From: Tenrec ecaudatus
Taxonomy: Eukaryota > Chordata > Mammalia > Afrosoricida > Tenrecidae
Direction of reading: 5' to 3'
Length of the DNA: 64,000 bases
Assembly: GCF_050624435.1 (NCBI RefSeq)
Contig: NC_134547.1
Span: forward strand, 31,183,419-31,247,418
The position numbers were made by a program, and so were the translations under genes. The notes under the pieces are model-generated. The model was not told the DNA's origin. It did not search any database and worked only from the letters and a program-made list of their open reading frames with translations. How positions within the stretch are numbered: the first letter of the stretch is position 1; each line of letters opens with the position of its first letter. This document shows, one piece after another, positions 45,701-57,751 of the stretch.

Positions 45701-46995
45701 TATTTGGGGGTGGCACTGAACCCTGCCGTCCACAGGGCCAGGCTTGGTTAAAACAAGGGAGCGGGCCCCAACGACATGGGCTGAAACATCCTGAGGGTGG
45801 TTGACTCCACAGCAAGCACCACTTGAAGCTTCCTTTCCCCACTTCAGAATGCCAACGGGTGATGCATCGAGCTGTTGCTATGTACAGACCTCTTAGCACA
45901 GCCACTGACACAGCACTGCAACCATCTAGACATATGGTTTGAATAAACAAAGCACAAAGCGCAAATTAACCATGGTTGACTCTAACTCCTGCTCTCTACT
46001 CCCCAGGGAGGGACTTTAGTGAAACTCCCCGTCAGAGAAGGCAATACATATCAGAAAGTATCGCACATACAGCACGGCTTAGACAAATGCTAAGCCTTAT
46101 TTAATGCCTTTCAGAGTGCCAGAACACAATGGCACCAACTTGTCTAGGAAAAGTTATAACTCTGTGCCAGTTTCCTGTAAATAGTGACTGTACTCCTATT
46201 GGCTTGCACGCCTGTGTGCTCCAAGTTCAAAGAATGCCTTGCATGCATCCTCACCTTGCTTCCACTGCCCAGGTCCCCAGAGGGCTGACACATTACGTAT
46301 CTGGACATCAAAGAGGCCTGGGCTTACACACAGAAGCCTGCATTCTCTGCAACTGCCACTGTGGCCCTTCCCCTTCTCTAAGCCTCGCCCCCGTCTGCGA
46401 GAAGCAGCCCCTCTCGGGTGGACGGAGCTCATCCGGCCCCAGGGAGCACTTCAGGAGTGGGCTGATTCTTTTTCATGTATGAGCGGGGCCCCTTCACTCC
46501 CCATACTTTATCGTCCATGCGAAATTCTTCCAGGACAGGAAATCTTCTGTGTGAGGTCCTTGGCCTCATCATTGACACATGAACCTTATAAACTTTGTCT
46601 GACAATAAGGAGCACAATGCTTGTTTTGCACAATACATGTGCACGGCCTTACAAACGAGAGACGGAAAAATACATATCCACATTTAAAGGCTCCTATTTG
46701 GCTTGAACACTGGTATTGGAATTTTTAAAAATTAAAAAAGGAAATCCACAAAACACTCGGCTAAATATATACCTACATTTTTTCTTGTCTTTGCTGACTT
46801 TTCAGATGTATCAGACTTATTCAATTCAATCTCCTCTCCCTCTCTCACTGCAATGCAAACACGCCATGCATGCGCACACTTTATAAAAACTAAGCATAGG
46901 CCTATCACCCACAGGGCTGATACATTGTCAAATAAACCTTAAAACTAAAGGCTTAGGGTGTTGTACAATGACGAGCCTTTGGGGTGTGTTATTAT
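42777..46995. other. Single-copy DNA, no gene recognised
   Basis: Open frames of 80-140 codons here (for example 43729-44154 plus) have no domains. A MIR-like end 'aaggtgcttagtaagtattt' occurs near 45345. An AT-rich block at about 44540-44760 ('gataataaatcataagg', 'atttatatgactgctttaactag') looks like constrained non-coding sequence. Confidence 0.4.
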
Positions 46996-46999
46996 ACTG

Positions 47000-47246
47000 T
47001 GCTGTTAGATGCCATTGAGTTGACTTGCCCGTCGGGACCCTGTGCTGCCCAAGGTCTTCAGCACCACGTCTTCCTCAGGCGTGGGAGCGGCCTCCTTCTT
47101 CATGGTCAGTTCTTGGTCTGCAAGCGCCGCTGAACCCTGCTCACTCTGGGTGACCCTACTGGCATTGGAAAACCAGTGACACTGCGTCCAGCATCACAGC
47201 AATGCACATACCGCCACAGTGTGACACATGGACAGACAAGTGGTGG
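47000..47246 (-). repeat. Composite BovB-ends SINE-like unit
   Basis: On the plus strand: 'ttagatgccattgagttgacttgcccgtcgggaccctgtgctgccc' (3' end reversed), then 'ccgctgaaccctgctcactctgggtgaccctactggcattggaaaaccagtgac' and 'cagcatcacagcaatgcac' (5' region reversed). Both ends of a 3-kb element lie within 250 bases, with no interior. Confidence 0.65.
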
Positions 47247-49100
47247 ATCTTATTATTATTTTATTAGCCAAGAATTGTATTATGATTAAAACACTAGCTG
47301 CGAATGTTTTAAGTAGACACAAAAAGCAAATTCTTTTCCACATGGGCAGAAAAATGATCTGGCGTTACAAAAGTCCAAAGGAAGCAGGGCTTCCAAGAGT
47401 AGTGAGTGACAGGTGCACTGACTCTCCAATGCCCTCTCAATTGACGTCCAAGTTTCAGAAAAACGTGGTTATTTCGAGCCAAATAATTTCTGTAAGATCC
47501 ACTGAAGTGACTTTGACAGCTCCCTTCTTGTGAAGGTTGGTCAGCAGGAAACCCTCCTGCCCTGGCCCCACATGGGTATATTGGCATATCCCCTGACTGT
47601 CATTTCTACAGTGTATTTTCAGCCCTCAAACAAGAATAAGGGAGACCAGCGATCACTCTCTGTCATGTTAATCGGGTCAAATTGAAATGGGGTAGGACTA
47701 GAGCCAAAATTCCTAGGGCAAAGTCAATGGACTTCCCAGAGACACTTTCCTGGATTCAACAATCCCATAGGACTCAGCAGATCTGTGTGGAGTACCTCCC
47801 ATGAAAGATGTCATTGTGTGAGCCTTGAAGAAAATATAGAAAAGGAATCAATCTGTTGTGCTAAAACTCTAACCTAGAAAGGAAGAGGCTTTGGGTTAAG
47901 CTAACAGGAAGGCAGCATTGGGAGGGAGATGTGAGTCTGAAATGGAGAGGAATCAACTCTGATTAGCATGAGAGAGGAGAAAGGTGGAAACCAGAATCTT
48001 CCTTCACAGCAGGCAAAAGTGTTTTCAAATCTAGACAGGCTAGGGGTATTTTCCAGGTCTTAATCCTACTTGTTTCTTTTCATCTCAAGAGGCTAATGAA
48101 AATATCTCAAAGTATATTGAAAATAACATCTGGTCTCATGCATTTGCCTAAGCCCATCCCCATCGTGGACTCCAATGTACATTGGATGTGTTTCATTTTG
48201 CTTCTATGCAAAACAGATTATCCTAGCCCATAAAGAGGAATTTTACATTCAGGCTTATGTGACTTTCATTAGTAACATGTTCCATATGCATTTACAGATG
48301 TACATTCTATAAACTGGAATTCATAGCTGTAGATGAAGGAAATTTGGGGAAGATCTTTCAGAGGGTGATAAACCGATGGGAAGGGTGGAAACTGCATAAA
48401 AATTGGTAGGCACCAAAGCATGCCTGCGGTCCAGGTAGACCGGACAGCACACATTCTCAGGACACTGTCTTCGCTTTAGGGAGCTGAGGGCTTACTGCGT
48501 TCCAGATCTGACACCACGGTATTCCATACGCAGATTGCCCCGACTCTAGGCACCTTGACTTATGGCCTCATTAGGACCCAAGTCGGAGAGAGTGGTAAAT
48601 TCCCCAAAGGAAGTCAGGAAGCTGTTATCAGATGTCAGGTGAAAGAATGCCCAGTGGTCAAGTCACCGAGGAGCCCACCTTACTCATGATTCAGGCCAAC
48701 ACAATCAAGCCCTGGGCATGGAAGCCAGCCGTAGGAAGTGTACATGTAAATAACTGTCACAAAACAAGGAAGAAGAAAATGTGCCACAGGATTGGAGAGT
48801 TGGAGACGTTGCTTCCAGGGAAATCCAAGAAAGAGTCCTATTTCTGCGCAAAGTGCTCATCTAAACTTAGGATGGAATCGTAGCGACGCCCAAAGGGAAG
48901 TGCAAATCTGCTGCAAAGGGCTCTGCAAAGTTGGCGGGAAGGAAAAGAAGATGTTCCTTTCGTGACGAAGAGGCACTGAGAGCTTTGCAGCCGCCTCCTA
49001 TGCGTGTAGAAGCAGGACAAGGGCAAAGATAAGCAGAACTGACTGACGTGCTTGAATTGTCGTACAGGTGAAACATATTAAATATACTCTAGGTTGCCAC
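47247..49100. other. Single-copy DNA
   Basis: No gene recognised. The 83-codon plus frame at 48632-48883 is lysine/cysteine-rich near its end (CHKTRKKKMCHRIG...CAKCSSK) but has no homologue I can name. Confidence 0.4.
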
Positions 49101-49102
49101 AA

Positions 49103-49245
49103 GAATGAACCAATTAGTCTTAGAAGAAATAAAACCAGAATGTTTCTTAAAAATAAGGATAGCGAGACTTTGTCTTGCTTACTTTAGACATGTCACCAGG
49201 AAAGACCAATCCTTAGGAAAGGACATCATGCTTGAAGAGATAGTT
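49103..49245 (+). repeat. BovB C-terminal fragment
   Basis: 'agtcttagaagaaataaaaccagaatg', 'aaggatagcgagactttgtcttgcttactttagacatgtcacc' and 'ccttaggaaaggacatcatgcttg' encode the LEEIKPE...RIARLCLAYFRHVTRKDQSLGKDIML-type end of the BovB protein in nearly one frame. Confidence 0.8.
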
Positions 49246-49789
49246 AAGGTTTATTGCTCCAACATGGCCAATGAACACATGGGCGGAGAGATAAATGGCT
49301 CAGTGAGTCTCGCCTTTCTTGTCTCTTGTTCTTTGATCATCAGACCAGTGTGCGGCTACCTTGCTTGTTCGGTGCCTCAATTTGCAAACTACACTCCCTG
49401 TGGGACACCTAACCCGTAGACTGTGTTGCTGTAATTTGAGGTTCCTTCAAGACCTGCTTTGCCACGCTACTGGAGTATACATCTCTTGACCTGGGGACTG
49501 TTGGACCCTGTCATCGGCTGACTGTTGGCGACCTGCCTTGATGTTTGCTGCCTGTGGCCAGATAGCCTGAATTGCTCTACAGAGGACTAGCCTGCAACCT
49601 TCAAGACTTGAAGGACTGCCAGTGTCTCACAACTGTCTCACGGGAGTGAGTAGCATGGAGCCATTTGTACTGCTTTATAGATTAATTGTTTATTTCTTAT
49701 ATTATCCATTTATCTAATATATATATATATATATATATAATGAGTAATATCCTGGTTTTGATTCTCTCGTGAACCCTTTCTAACATACT
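49246..49789 (-). repeat. LTR-like interspersed repeat
   Basis: The right end read on the minus strand is 'tatgttagaaagggttcacgagagaatc', related in style to the tgtgttagtctgggt... start of the 17.2-kb family. Inner phrases are 'caaccttcaagacttgaaggactgccagtgtctcac' and 'gagtagcatggagcc', with a (TA)n run at 49716-49739. The left edge is uncertain. Confidence 0.45.
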
Positions 49790-50069
49790 TGGCAGAGAAG
49801 AGGGTTAATTACAGTGAGGGAAGCCCGCATTGAGATGGGCTGACAATAGTTACAACTCTGAGCTCAGTCAGAGACTATGAGGATCCACAACTATGAGGAG
49901 CTCATACTGAAGACCAGCCGAACCGGGCAGCACTTATCCCTGTAACGCACCAGGTTGCCGTGAGTCACTACCAAAACAGCAATAACGTAGTGAACCCAGG
50001 ATGGGATTCAGGTCAGCTACTGAGGATAACTCACCTCTCTTTTCTGTTGACTTGGGGATAAAGGTGCTT
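49790..50069. other. Short single-copy stretch
   Basis: Nothing recognised. Confidence 0.3.
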
Positions 50070-50246
50070 CCAAACCCAAAACCAAACCCACCGTCATCAA
50101 GTTGATTCGAACTCATAGCAACCTTATAGGACAGAGTAGAACTACTCTGGGAGGCTGTCATGAAGCAGACTGCCTCATCATTTACTACAGAGCAGCGGGT
50201 TAGTGGCCCAGCGCTTAACTCACTGCACCACCAGGGTTCACTGGAG
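50070..50246 (-). repeat. AfroSINE, full length
   Basis: In reverse order: 'caccgtcatcaagttgattcgaactcatagcaaccttataggacagagtagaactac' (end), 'gaagcagactgcctcatcatttac', 'gcagcgggttagtggcccagcgcttaactcactgcaccaccaggg' (tRNA-like head). Confidence 0.87.
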
Positions 50247-50644
50247 ACACTTTACCATTCCTTACTTAATTCTCATTAATTTCCAAGAAATTACTATAGG
50301 GTGTGTGTGTGTGGCTTCCCTGCTACACACATACTTCTGTTTGAAATCTGTCTAAACCTTCCCTCCACTTGCCCCCAGGTGAACTCAGTAGTCTTTCTCT
50401 ACATTTTAATTTGGCCTTATCCTTACTTTGAAGGTGACATCTGTCACATGTAAATGAAATGATATTTTTTTGCATTCTCTGTTTCTGGATAGTGTGTAGT
50501 ACTGTGTATACATGTGATAAATATTTAATGAATAAATATAGTTGAACACATACATCCTTCAGACATGTATACACTTTTACCATTTGTCATTCTAATTTAT
50601 GTTGCTTTGTCTTAAACTGTGTTTTCTAAGGAAGTCAAACCACT

Positions 50645-50780
50645 GACATACAGATAGATAAGAAAAGACTGATGGTTAAAGATTTCATTTTTCTTGGATC
50701 TACAATCAATGTCTATGGAAGCAGCAGTCAAGAAAATGCATTGTGTCAACCTTTTGCAAAAGATGTCTATAAAGTGTTAA
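50645..50780 (+). repeat. BovB fragment (RT C-terminal side)
   Basis: The frame 50672-50779 reads KDFIFLGSTINVYGSSSQENALCQPFAKDVYKVLK, matching the FLGSTIN...GSSSQE block of BovB. The copy stops at a purine-rich repeat. Confidence 0.8.
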
Positions 50781-50783
50781 AAG

Positions 50784-51408
50784 GGAGAGAAAGAGAGAGA
50801 AAGAGAGAGAGAGGGAGAGAGATAGAGAGAGGGAGAGAGAGAGAATTAAAGAAATGGTTCACCTGATTATCGAGGCTGGCAAGCCTCAAACTCATAAGTC
50901 AGAGGTCAGACTGGAAGTTCTCCTGACCCATATAGTTGCAGGGGTTGAACATTTCAGAATCAGCAGCTCACATACCAGGTTGTTAGCTCACTGGGCTGCA
51001 GAAGCTGGTGAATCCCAGAAAAAGCAGGCAAACATTGTGCTAGCTAAAGTCACACGCACTGGAGGGCACATGATGGTACGTCACATGCAGACTCCAGAGC
51101 AAGGGAGAGCCTTGCCAGAGTATATCTATCTACCTGTCTCTCTATCCATCTGATGCAAGTCACATCCTCAAGGAAACTTGTCAATTGGCAGAATAAGGGT
51201 AGGACTAGGATAAGGGTAGGCTTGAGTAAAAGTGTGACTTGAATCATACCCTCTCTTATGACTGTGTCCCAAGATACACCCATATCAATTTTGCCTCCTA
51301 AACCCAGAAAATAGAGGACAATTACACAGGATCACAAAATAAAGGATAATCACACAATAATGGGAGTTGTGGACCTAATCAAGTTGACATATAACATTAA
51401 CCATCACA
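50784..51408 (+). repeat. LTR-like repeat with purine run
   Basis: A (GA)n/(GGGA)n run (50784-50844) is followed by 'aaagaaatggttcacctgattatcgaggctggcaagcc' and ends 'gacatataacattaaccatcaca'. This is the order of a widespread mammalian repeat that ends 'aattaaccatcaca'. Its 5' end is missing beside the BovB fragment. Confidence 0.5.
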
Positions 51409-51679
51409 GTCCACCCCTTGTCAATTTGGCACCTGTACACACCATACATAATTTCCAAATAAAGACAATTATGAAGATTAACCCAAGCCTAACACAATAA
51501 AAATTAGCAGGCATCCAACTGAAAACAAACTAGCACCATTTAAAGCTTATATTTATAAAAATATATATTTTTATATACATTTGGGGGGGGGTCAAAAGTT
51601 TGAATTAAAAAAAATCCTTTCTAGTCTCTATCTGTAACTATACCTATATGTATATATTCTTCAAAGTGGTATCTTTGCT

Positions 51680-52030
51680 GTTAACACAAAAGATGTCTTT
51701 TCAGCAGATTTGCCCAATGCACTATGTAGTCTGACTTCCTGCCTGCCGCTACCATGGGTGCTGATTGTAGATCCACAAGAAAGGAAATCCTTAACGATCT
51801 CAGTCTTTTCTTCATTAATCATGATACTGTTTATTTGGTCTAGTTGTGAGAATTTTTGTCTTTTTTTGTGTTGAGGTGAAATCCACATTAAAGGCTGTAG
51901 TCTCTGATCTTCATTAATAAGTGAGATACTCTTGACTTTTAGGAAGGCAGGCTACACCACCTGCATATCACTTGTTGTTAATTAGCCTTCCTACCTTCCG
52001 GATGCTGCATTCTTCTTCACTAGCTTGGCT
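51680..52030 (-). repeat. BovB fragment (RT C-terminal side), reversed
   Basis: On the plus strand: 'cagatttgcccaatgcactatg', 'ctgattgtagatccacaag', 'catgatactgtttatttgg', 'ttaataagtgagatactcttgac', 'cctgcatatcacttgttgttaattag'. The minus frame 51661-51888 reads ...MINEEKTEIVKDFLSCGSTISTHGSGRQEVRLHSALGKSAEK. Same domain as the plus fragment at 50.65 kb. Confidence 0.8.
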
Positions 52031-53040
52031 TTTTGGGTTATTTATTCAGTGGACAATTAAATGAGACAGTGAAAAAAATAGACAACATTGATTCCTGCCT
52101 TTCCTGAATGTGAGTCATGCAGTATCCCTCTGTACTATTTGAAGGCGTATAATAAAACAAGGAAAAATACTCATAACAATTACACTCCTCAGTTTCCCCA
52201 CTGGTCCATGGTTGGTCTTCCTGACTTCCTGTCCCACCACTCATTCTGCATTCCTCTGGCCCTCAGCGAGCGCTGAAGTTAGTCATGTTTCTTTGCCTGG
52301 TAAGGCAGCCAAACCTTCAGTTCTGAAATGTCTGGGCCATTATTAGTCATATCAGAATTGGGTTGCTGAAGTTTCCTATTGATTTTAATCACAGTGCATG
52401 GTAATGCTAAGTCATACTACAGGTTTTCCTACGAGTTTCCAAACAAACTCATGTTTACCTTCATTATGTCATCCCCATTAAATTTCTCCTTGGTAATCAG
52501 AATTCGTCCAGCCAATAAGGAGTGACCTCCTTTCAGGACCGTCACAATTTGACCCTCCACACACTCGTCTCTTCTCACTCTCCTTTCTTCATACAGTCAC
52601 CACGGTTCAGCCCCACCGACTTTCTGTTGGTTCCTCGAAGTTACCATGCTATGTCCCATTGGTGAGCCTTTGCCCTTGATGTCCCAAGGAACTGTCTCCT
52701 GAGATCACCGATCCTTCCATCCACATCCTACACATACACACATACTGATTTTCCACATGCTAATCTCCCCTAGCTATTCATGTCTCCACTTCTTTAGGAA
52801 GTTCTGCTGATCGCCCAATGGATGACTTCATGTTGATATCATTGTCTCCTTAGCGTGGCCATTAAAGTCTTTTTACACAAGAATTCTGTTTTCACAAGGG
52901 GCAAGCCTTGTTTTCAGAAGCAGTGAGGAGCAGGAGATTCTCCAGAGATGTGCTGAATACATGTTATGAATATTCCCTCAGAGTAGATGATTTAAAGTTC
53001 TAAAAATAATCGAATGGCCTGACATGTGTGTTCATACACA
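52031..53040. other. Single-copy DNA with a probable old L2
   Basis: 52530-52770 holds 'ggtgagcctttgcccttgatgtccc', a faint echo of the L2 phrase 'gggcctttgcacttgctgttccc'. No gene recognised. Confidence 0.35.
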
Positions 53041-53041
53041 A

Positions 53042-53114
53042 GGGAGTTTCAAAAGGTTAGCAGAAAGTTTCATTGCCTTTTCATTCTACTTTTCCGTAAA
53101 CTTTTTAAAGCCCC
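53042..53114. mobile_element. Mariner-type miniature element candidate
   Basis: A 73-base imperfect palindrome: left arm 'gggagtttcaaaaggttagcag', right arm (reverse complement) 'ggggctttaaaaagtttacgga', about 15 of 22 matched. It resembles mammalian mariner miniatures whose ends read 'cttcaaaaagttcatgga'. TA dinucleotides lie nearby on both sides but not exactly at the arms. Confidence 0.4.
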
Positions 53115-56100
53115 ACCCCCATATATCTGAGTCAACATTAGTTACATATTCTTACTCTTCTTTGGGAATTCTAACATTTGCCTTTGATATTAGGGTCGAT
53201 TTTTATCTATACTAGCAAACTCTACTATAGATTCCATAACTAGAAAAAAGTACATAGCAATTCCTCCATGTCTCTTGTGGGGGGAATATAGAAGTCTATG
53301 AATGTCAGTCTACATGAGACAATCTGAGGACTATTGATTTGTTGACTCAGCTTCCAGGGGGTAAAACCTTGTGAGTGTCACACTGTGTACATCAACTTTC
53401 AAAGGTAATTAATGACTCCCTCATAAAAGTATTAATACAACTTAATTGCATAATTACCCCACTAATAGGGATGCTTAGAGGATGCTAGGGTTCCATATGC
53501 TGGTATTTGAGTTAAATTCAATCACTAGCTCCAGGTGACAACCGCTCAGAGACAGAGGTGGTGAATGTAGAAAACATACTGCCTGTTCTATTCTAAGCGG
53601 CTTTCAGGATCAGTCTCTGAGCCGAGACTATCGTGAATATTTTGCCTGTACAGGGTTGGTTTAGACACAACACAGGCGTGTTTTATTTTAGAATGTGTGG
53701 AGGAGAGAGAAAAATATTAGGCTTTTTTCATAAAGATTTCTGCTCGTGCAAAAAGAAACCCTCTCGTTTTGTGCTTAAAACAACGTAACTGTGACAAACT
53801 ATCTTCGCCATTCTTTATTTAATTTATTTTTTATAGTTTACAACTCTACCCAATTTCTGATATATCTCCAGTACGGTTATACTATTGATGACTATTGTAG
53901 GGAACACGTGGCAAACACCTCTAGTTTATTCACTGTGCCTTTGGGGACTGATTTTTTTAATTCACAATCTGCAGCACAGGGTTTTGACTCTCTACTTAAA
54001 GCAGCAATCAAGAGTCTTCTTTTTAATGCACATTTATGGAGAAATGTCTTTAAAATGACTAAGCAGTAGCACTGACATCACACGAATATAAGGAGAAGCT
54101 TGCATGTGGCATGTGGATGACTAATGCTCAGGAGACGGCTTTGGACATCCAGACACTGGAAATACTCAACCAAGTAGCTGGATTTCTTAATTTCTGTACT
54201 GATGTTTGATACCTGCTGACAGTTTTGTTTGGTTTTTTTTATAAATCCTCGTATGCTTTGTTCAACTCTGGCAAAGAGGGAATGGTTTCTGGGTGATTGT
54301 GCAATTCCTGCATCTTGAGTAGGAAATAAAGACATGTCTTCAGGGACTCACAAGCCTATACTTCGGATGTTGGAATAAAAATGATCAGTCAACTCAGGAG
54401 AAATAGCTTCTCCAGTTGTGAATACAAAGTTGCTTTCCTTTCCTTGAACTGTAATAGGGTTGGAGAATCATTAGGCAGTGTTCCATGGGGCTGAGTATTC
54501 CTGCTGTCTTGATGGGCTCTGTCCCCTGCCCTCCCCTCACTCACTTTACTACTTGTGGCAAGGGCCCAGGTGTCAAGGGCCCCGAGGCACTTCCTGAGGC
54601 CAGGCCACCCCCAGGGTTGACTGCTCCTCGTGGCTGCCGTCCAAAGCGCCAAGGCCTCCGGCTCTGAAGTCTGCTCAGCTGGGAATTCAGTGATTCCATC
54701 TTAACCACGGTGACTCATGTAGTCTCTGGCACGCTGCGTCTGGGACAAATTTCCCTAACAGGAAGACATATTTTAAATGATTACATGAGTGATGGAAGGT
54801 CTCCGAGGGCTCTGAAAGATTTGGAATAACCAACCAGAACTTCCCACACTCATCCCAGGTTGCGCTAGCATTGGAAGGGCTGGTCAGGTCAGATACTCTC
54901 AGACTACTGCCAAGAATTCCTCCTTCGGGGCCAGGCATGGACAGCCCAGCAGCAGCGCCCAGTACATCCTAACACTTCTAGGCGCAAGGAGGAGGGGCCA
55001 TGGTACAACATACAAAAAAATTCTCTTAAGTATCTGTACTCACAGAAGATGATTAGCTGAACTAACTCCAGGGACGGAGGGGGTGGAGGGGCAAGGATAG
55101 GGTCGTGGAGCAGCATAAGGACTGCCAGTCATGTGTTCTCACACCCTCCTGTTTCTGTAATTCGGTTGTATCCTCCATGACTTTTCAGACAAAAAGCTCA
55201 CAGAAACCCAATACACACGGCAAGGAACTGCCCCCACCTTTCGTGGTTGCATCTCAAAACGTCCCCATTCTATCTGTAGCTGTCCTCCTGTCCCCGGAAG
55301 GATCACTTCAAAAATCTCTCAAGATTTAAAAATTAAGAAAGGTTTTAAATGCCTTGCTGTTCTGAGACAACTTGCCATCATGTGGTTTCATAGCCTCAAA
55401 GCTCCTCAGCCCAGACGCAAATTCCTGGCCCTTCACTAAGCCTGGTCTCTCTTGAGTCTCCGTTTCTTCAGCGCTCAGGGCCCTGCAGTTACTGTTGCCT
55501 CCCCCCCACCTGATGCCCAGCTCCGGCTCCGCCCCAGGATGAGCTCCCAGGGAACCCTCTCACCCCTCCTGTGGGCTCTGCTGCAGGGCCAGAATTCCTC
55601 AGGTGGAACCTGGCATGCGCTTGCTGACCCCTCTACCTGTCTCCGGATCCCAGTCTGGTCCTGCCCACTCCCGCCCCAGGTATCTCTCCATCCCGAGCTT
55701 GGGGACAGCTGTGAGGCTCTAAGTCGGGACCCTGGTTTCATGCTCTCCCCCTGTGGCAGCGCTCACCTCTGTGTTAGACTGCAAGCTGCCTGAGGGCTTG
55801 GAACGCCACCCACCTCTGTATGCGTCTCTCATCCCCAGGGAATAAACCATGAAAGCACCGCAGGTAGACGGAACAGATTTGAGGGAACCGTAAGCCAGCG
55901 ATGCCTGAAGATTGAATCCTTATTTTAGATCCAAGTGAGTTTTTCTGTCAAGGACTCTTTGGACTATGAAAACAGGAACAATTATGGTGTAAATGGACTT
56001 TCAAAATAGCAATAATTAGGTAATTAAAAATGTACTTCAGTTTCATTATGGTGTCCATAAAATTCCACCATCGAGAAAAACAAACTATTTTAACATATTT

Positions 56101-57751
56101 TACTTAATATAATTCATGTATTGTGATTTTTATGTTCCACCTAGTTATGCAATTAAGTAGTACATAGCTATTTCTTACAATTAAACATTGCTAAAATCTG
56201 CCGCCGGTTTGGAACACAGAGAATGATCTATTTAACAACTTTTTATGCTAAATAGTAGACACAGTTAACATTATATTCATTTAATTCCATTTTAATTAGT
56301 TGAATAATATTGTTTTAAATGTGAATCTAAGCCTCAATAGAGGGGCGCATTACTTAGGTTGTTTTTTTTCAAACTATGTATCTGTAGCCTGTTGAAGCTT
56401 CTCACCACAGAAAAGGCCATTCCTCCTGCGCCTTGCCCGCAGAATGGTCTTCCAGTATGACTTGCAGGGTTCTCAGGCATTGGGCTAAATCCATCCCCAC
56501 AATATATTGTTTAGCAAGAAAGCTTTTCCCCTGGAAGAGTCAGTCCCTGGAGACACTTGGAGTATGTTCCAAGGAGAGGGACAGAGGCTGCCTGGGTCCC
56601 TGGATGGACATCGCTACTGTAGGGGAAGCAGCATCGGTGACTCAAACACACTGCCTCTGTCACGCAGGTCCGTGCCCCCCCCCCACCCCAGCATTCAAGG
56701 GACAGGAGGCTGGCCTTGGCCTGGCAGGCCTTACTGGGGGCACTCATGCTTGTTGTGGGCTGCTTTCCACGTGACCAGGCTGGCGCTGAAGGTCTGCCTA
56801 GTTGGCACAGACAAAGATTCCCTGGGGCATTTCAGTCAAGTTTGGTAGGGAGCAACCACGTGTAGAGGAGCCGTGAAAAGGCCAAGGGAGGAGACGCTCC
56901 GTGGACAAAGGCTCTTTGGAGCACAGCCAGCCAGCTGCCACCATGTCAATGGCAGAATTAGGTCGCATCGGGTTCCTTCCCTTGGCTGTCCCTGTCTATG
57001 GAGTGTCCTCTCATTTCCATGGTGCTTATGACCATCTCAGCTTGAACCCGAAGCCACCTTAGACTCCAGGCTTGCCTTGGGCCTTCAGCAATTCCAGTGG
57101 CTATCGGCCCTGAGTGTGGTCCTGGTCTGGTGTGTGTCGTGACAGTGGCTGAGGTCAGACAGTCAGACGGCACGTGGAGAGGGACGTCATGAGCCCAGTG
57201 ATGCACCCACCATCAGGAGACCCAATGTGGTTGCAGACTGTGCCTCGACTGCCTGCCACTAACCCCACTCTGGCAGTCAGCCCACGACAAGGGTTCCTAT
57301 GCTCCAGGCACAGCGAACCCAGTTCCAGTATTCGTACCAACCCTGAATGTTGCATGTGATTGTCCTAATGCCGCAGAAGAGGAAAAGGACACTCACATGT
57401 CTAGGGCGTAGTTGTTGCATTTGTTCACTCAATCAATTGCTTCTCCTGGTCATAGGACCTTGATTTCCCCTGCTAGGTCCTCTTTCCATGCATACAGTAT
57501 TAGCTGACTTCATTTCCTGGTTGCGAGTCCTCCTTTTGCTAAGATATGGGCAGGTGACAAATCTAGGCCAACTGGACTTGCTCTTAAGGATCCTAAATGT
57601 TGAGCGGAGGGAGAGTAAGATGGATGATGATTGGCACAGATTCACTCCATTACCGTGTTAGCAGGGGCTGCATGAATTGCTGAAGCTAGAGCCTTGAAGT
57701 TGACCAGTCCTTGCCCTTTTGAAATGTCCCCCTGGCATTAATTCCCTAAAC
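53115..57751. other. Mostly single-copy DNA, partly AT-rich
   Basis: No gene recognised. A faint L2 3' end is at about 55770-55850 ('agactgcaagctgcctgagggcttgg ... catccccagggaataaacc'). The stretches 53760-54065 and 55930-56350 are AT-rich, complex in sequence and rich in TAATTA-type words. Confidence 0.4.

Noticed and set aside
48632-48883. 83-codon frame with CHKT...CAKC cysteine spacing, like a zinc-binding protein
   Set aside because: Spacing does not fit a known finger; no upstream or downstream support; the minus strand is equally open.
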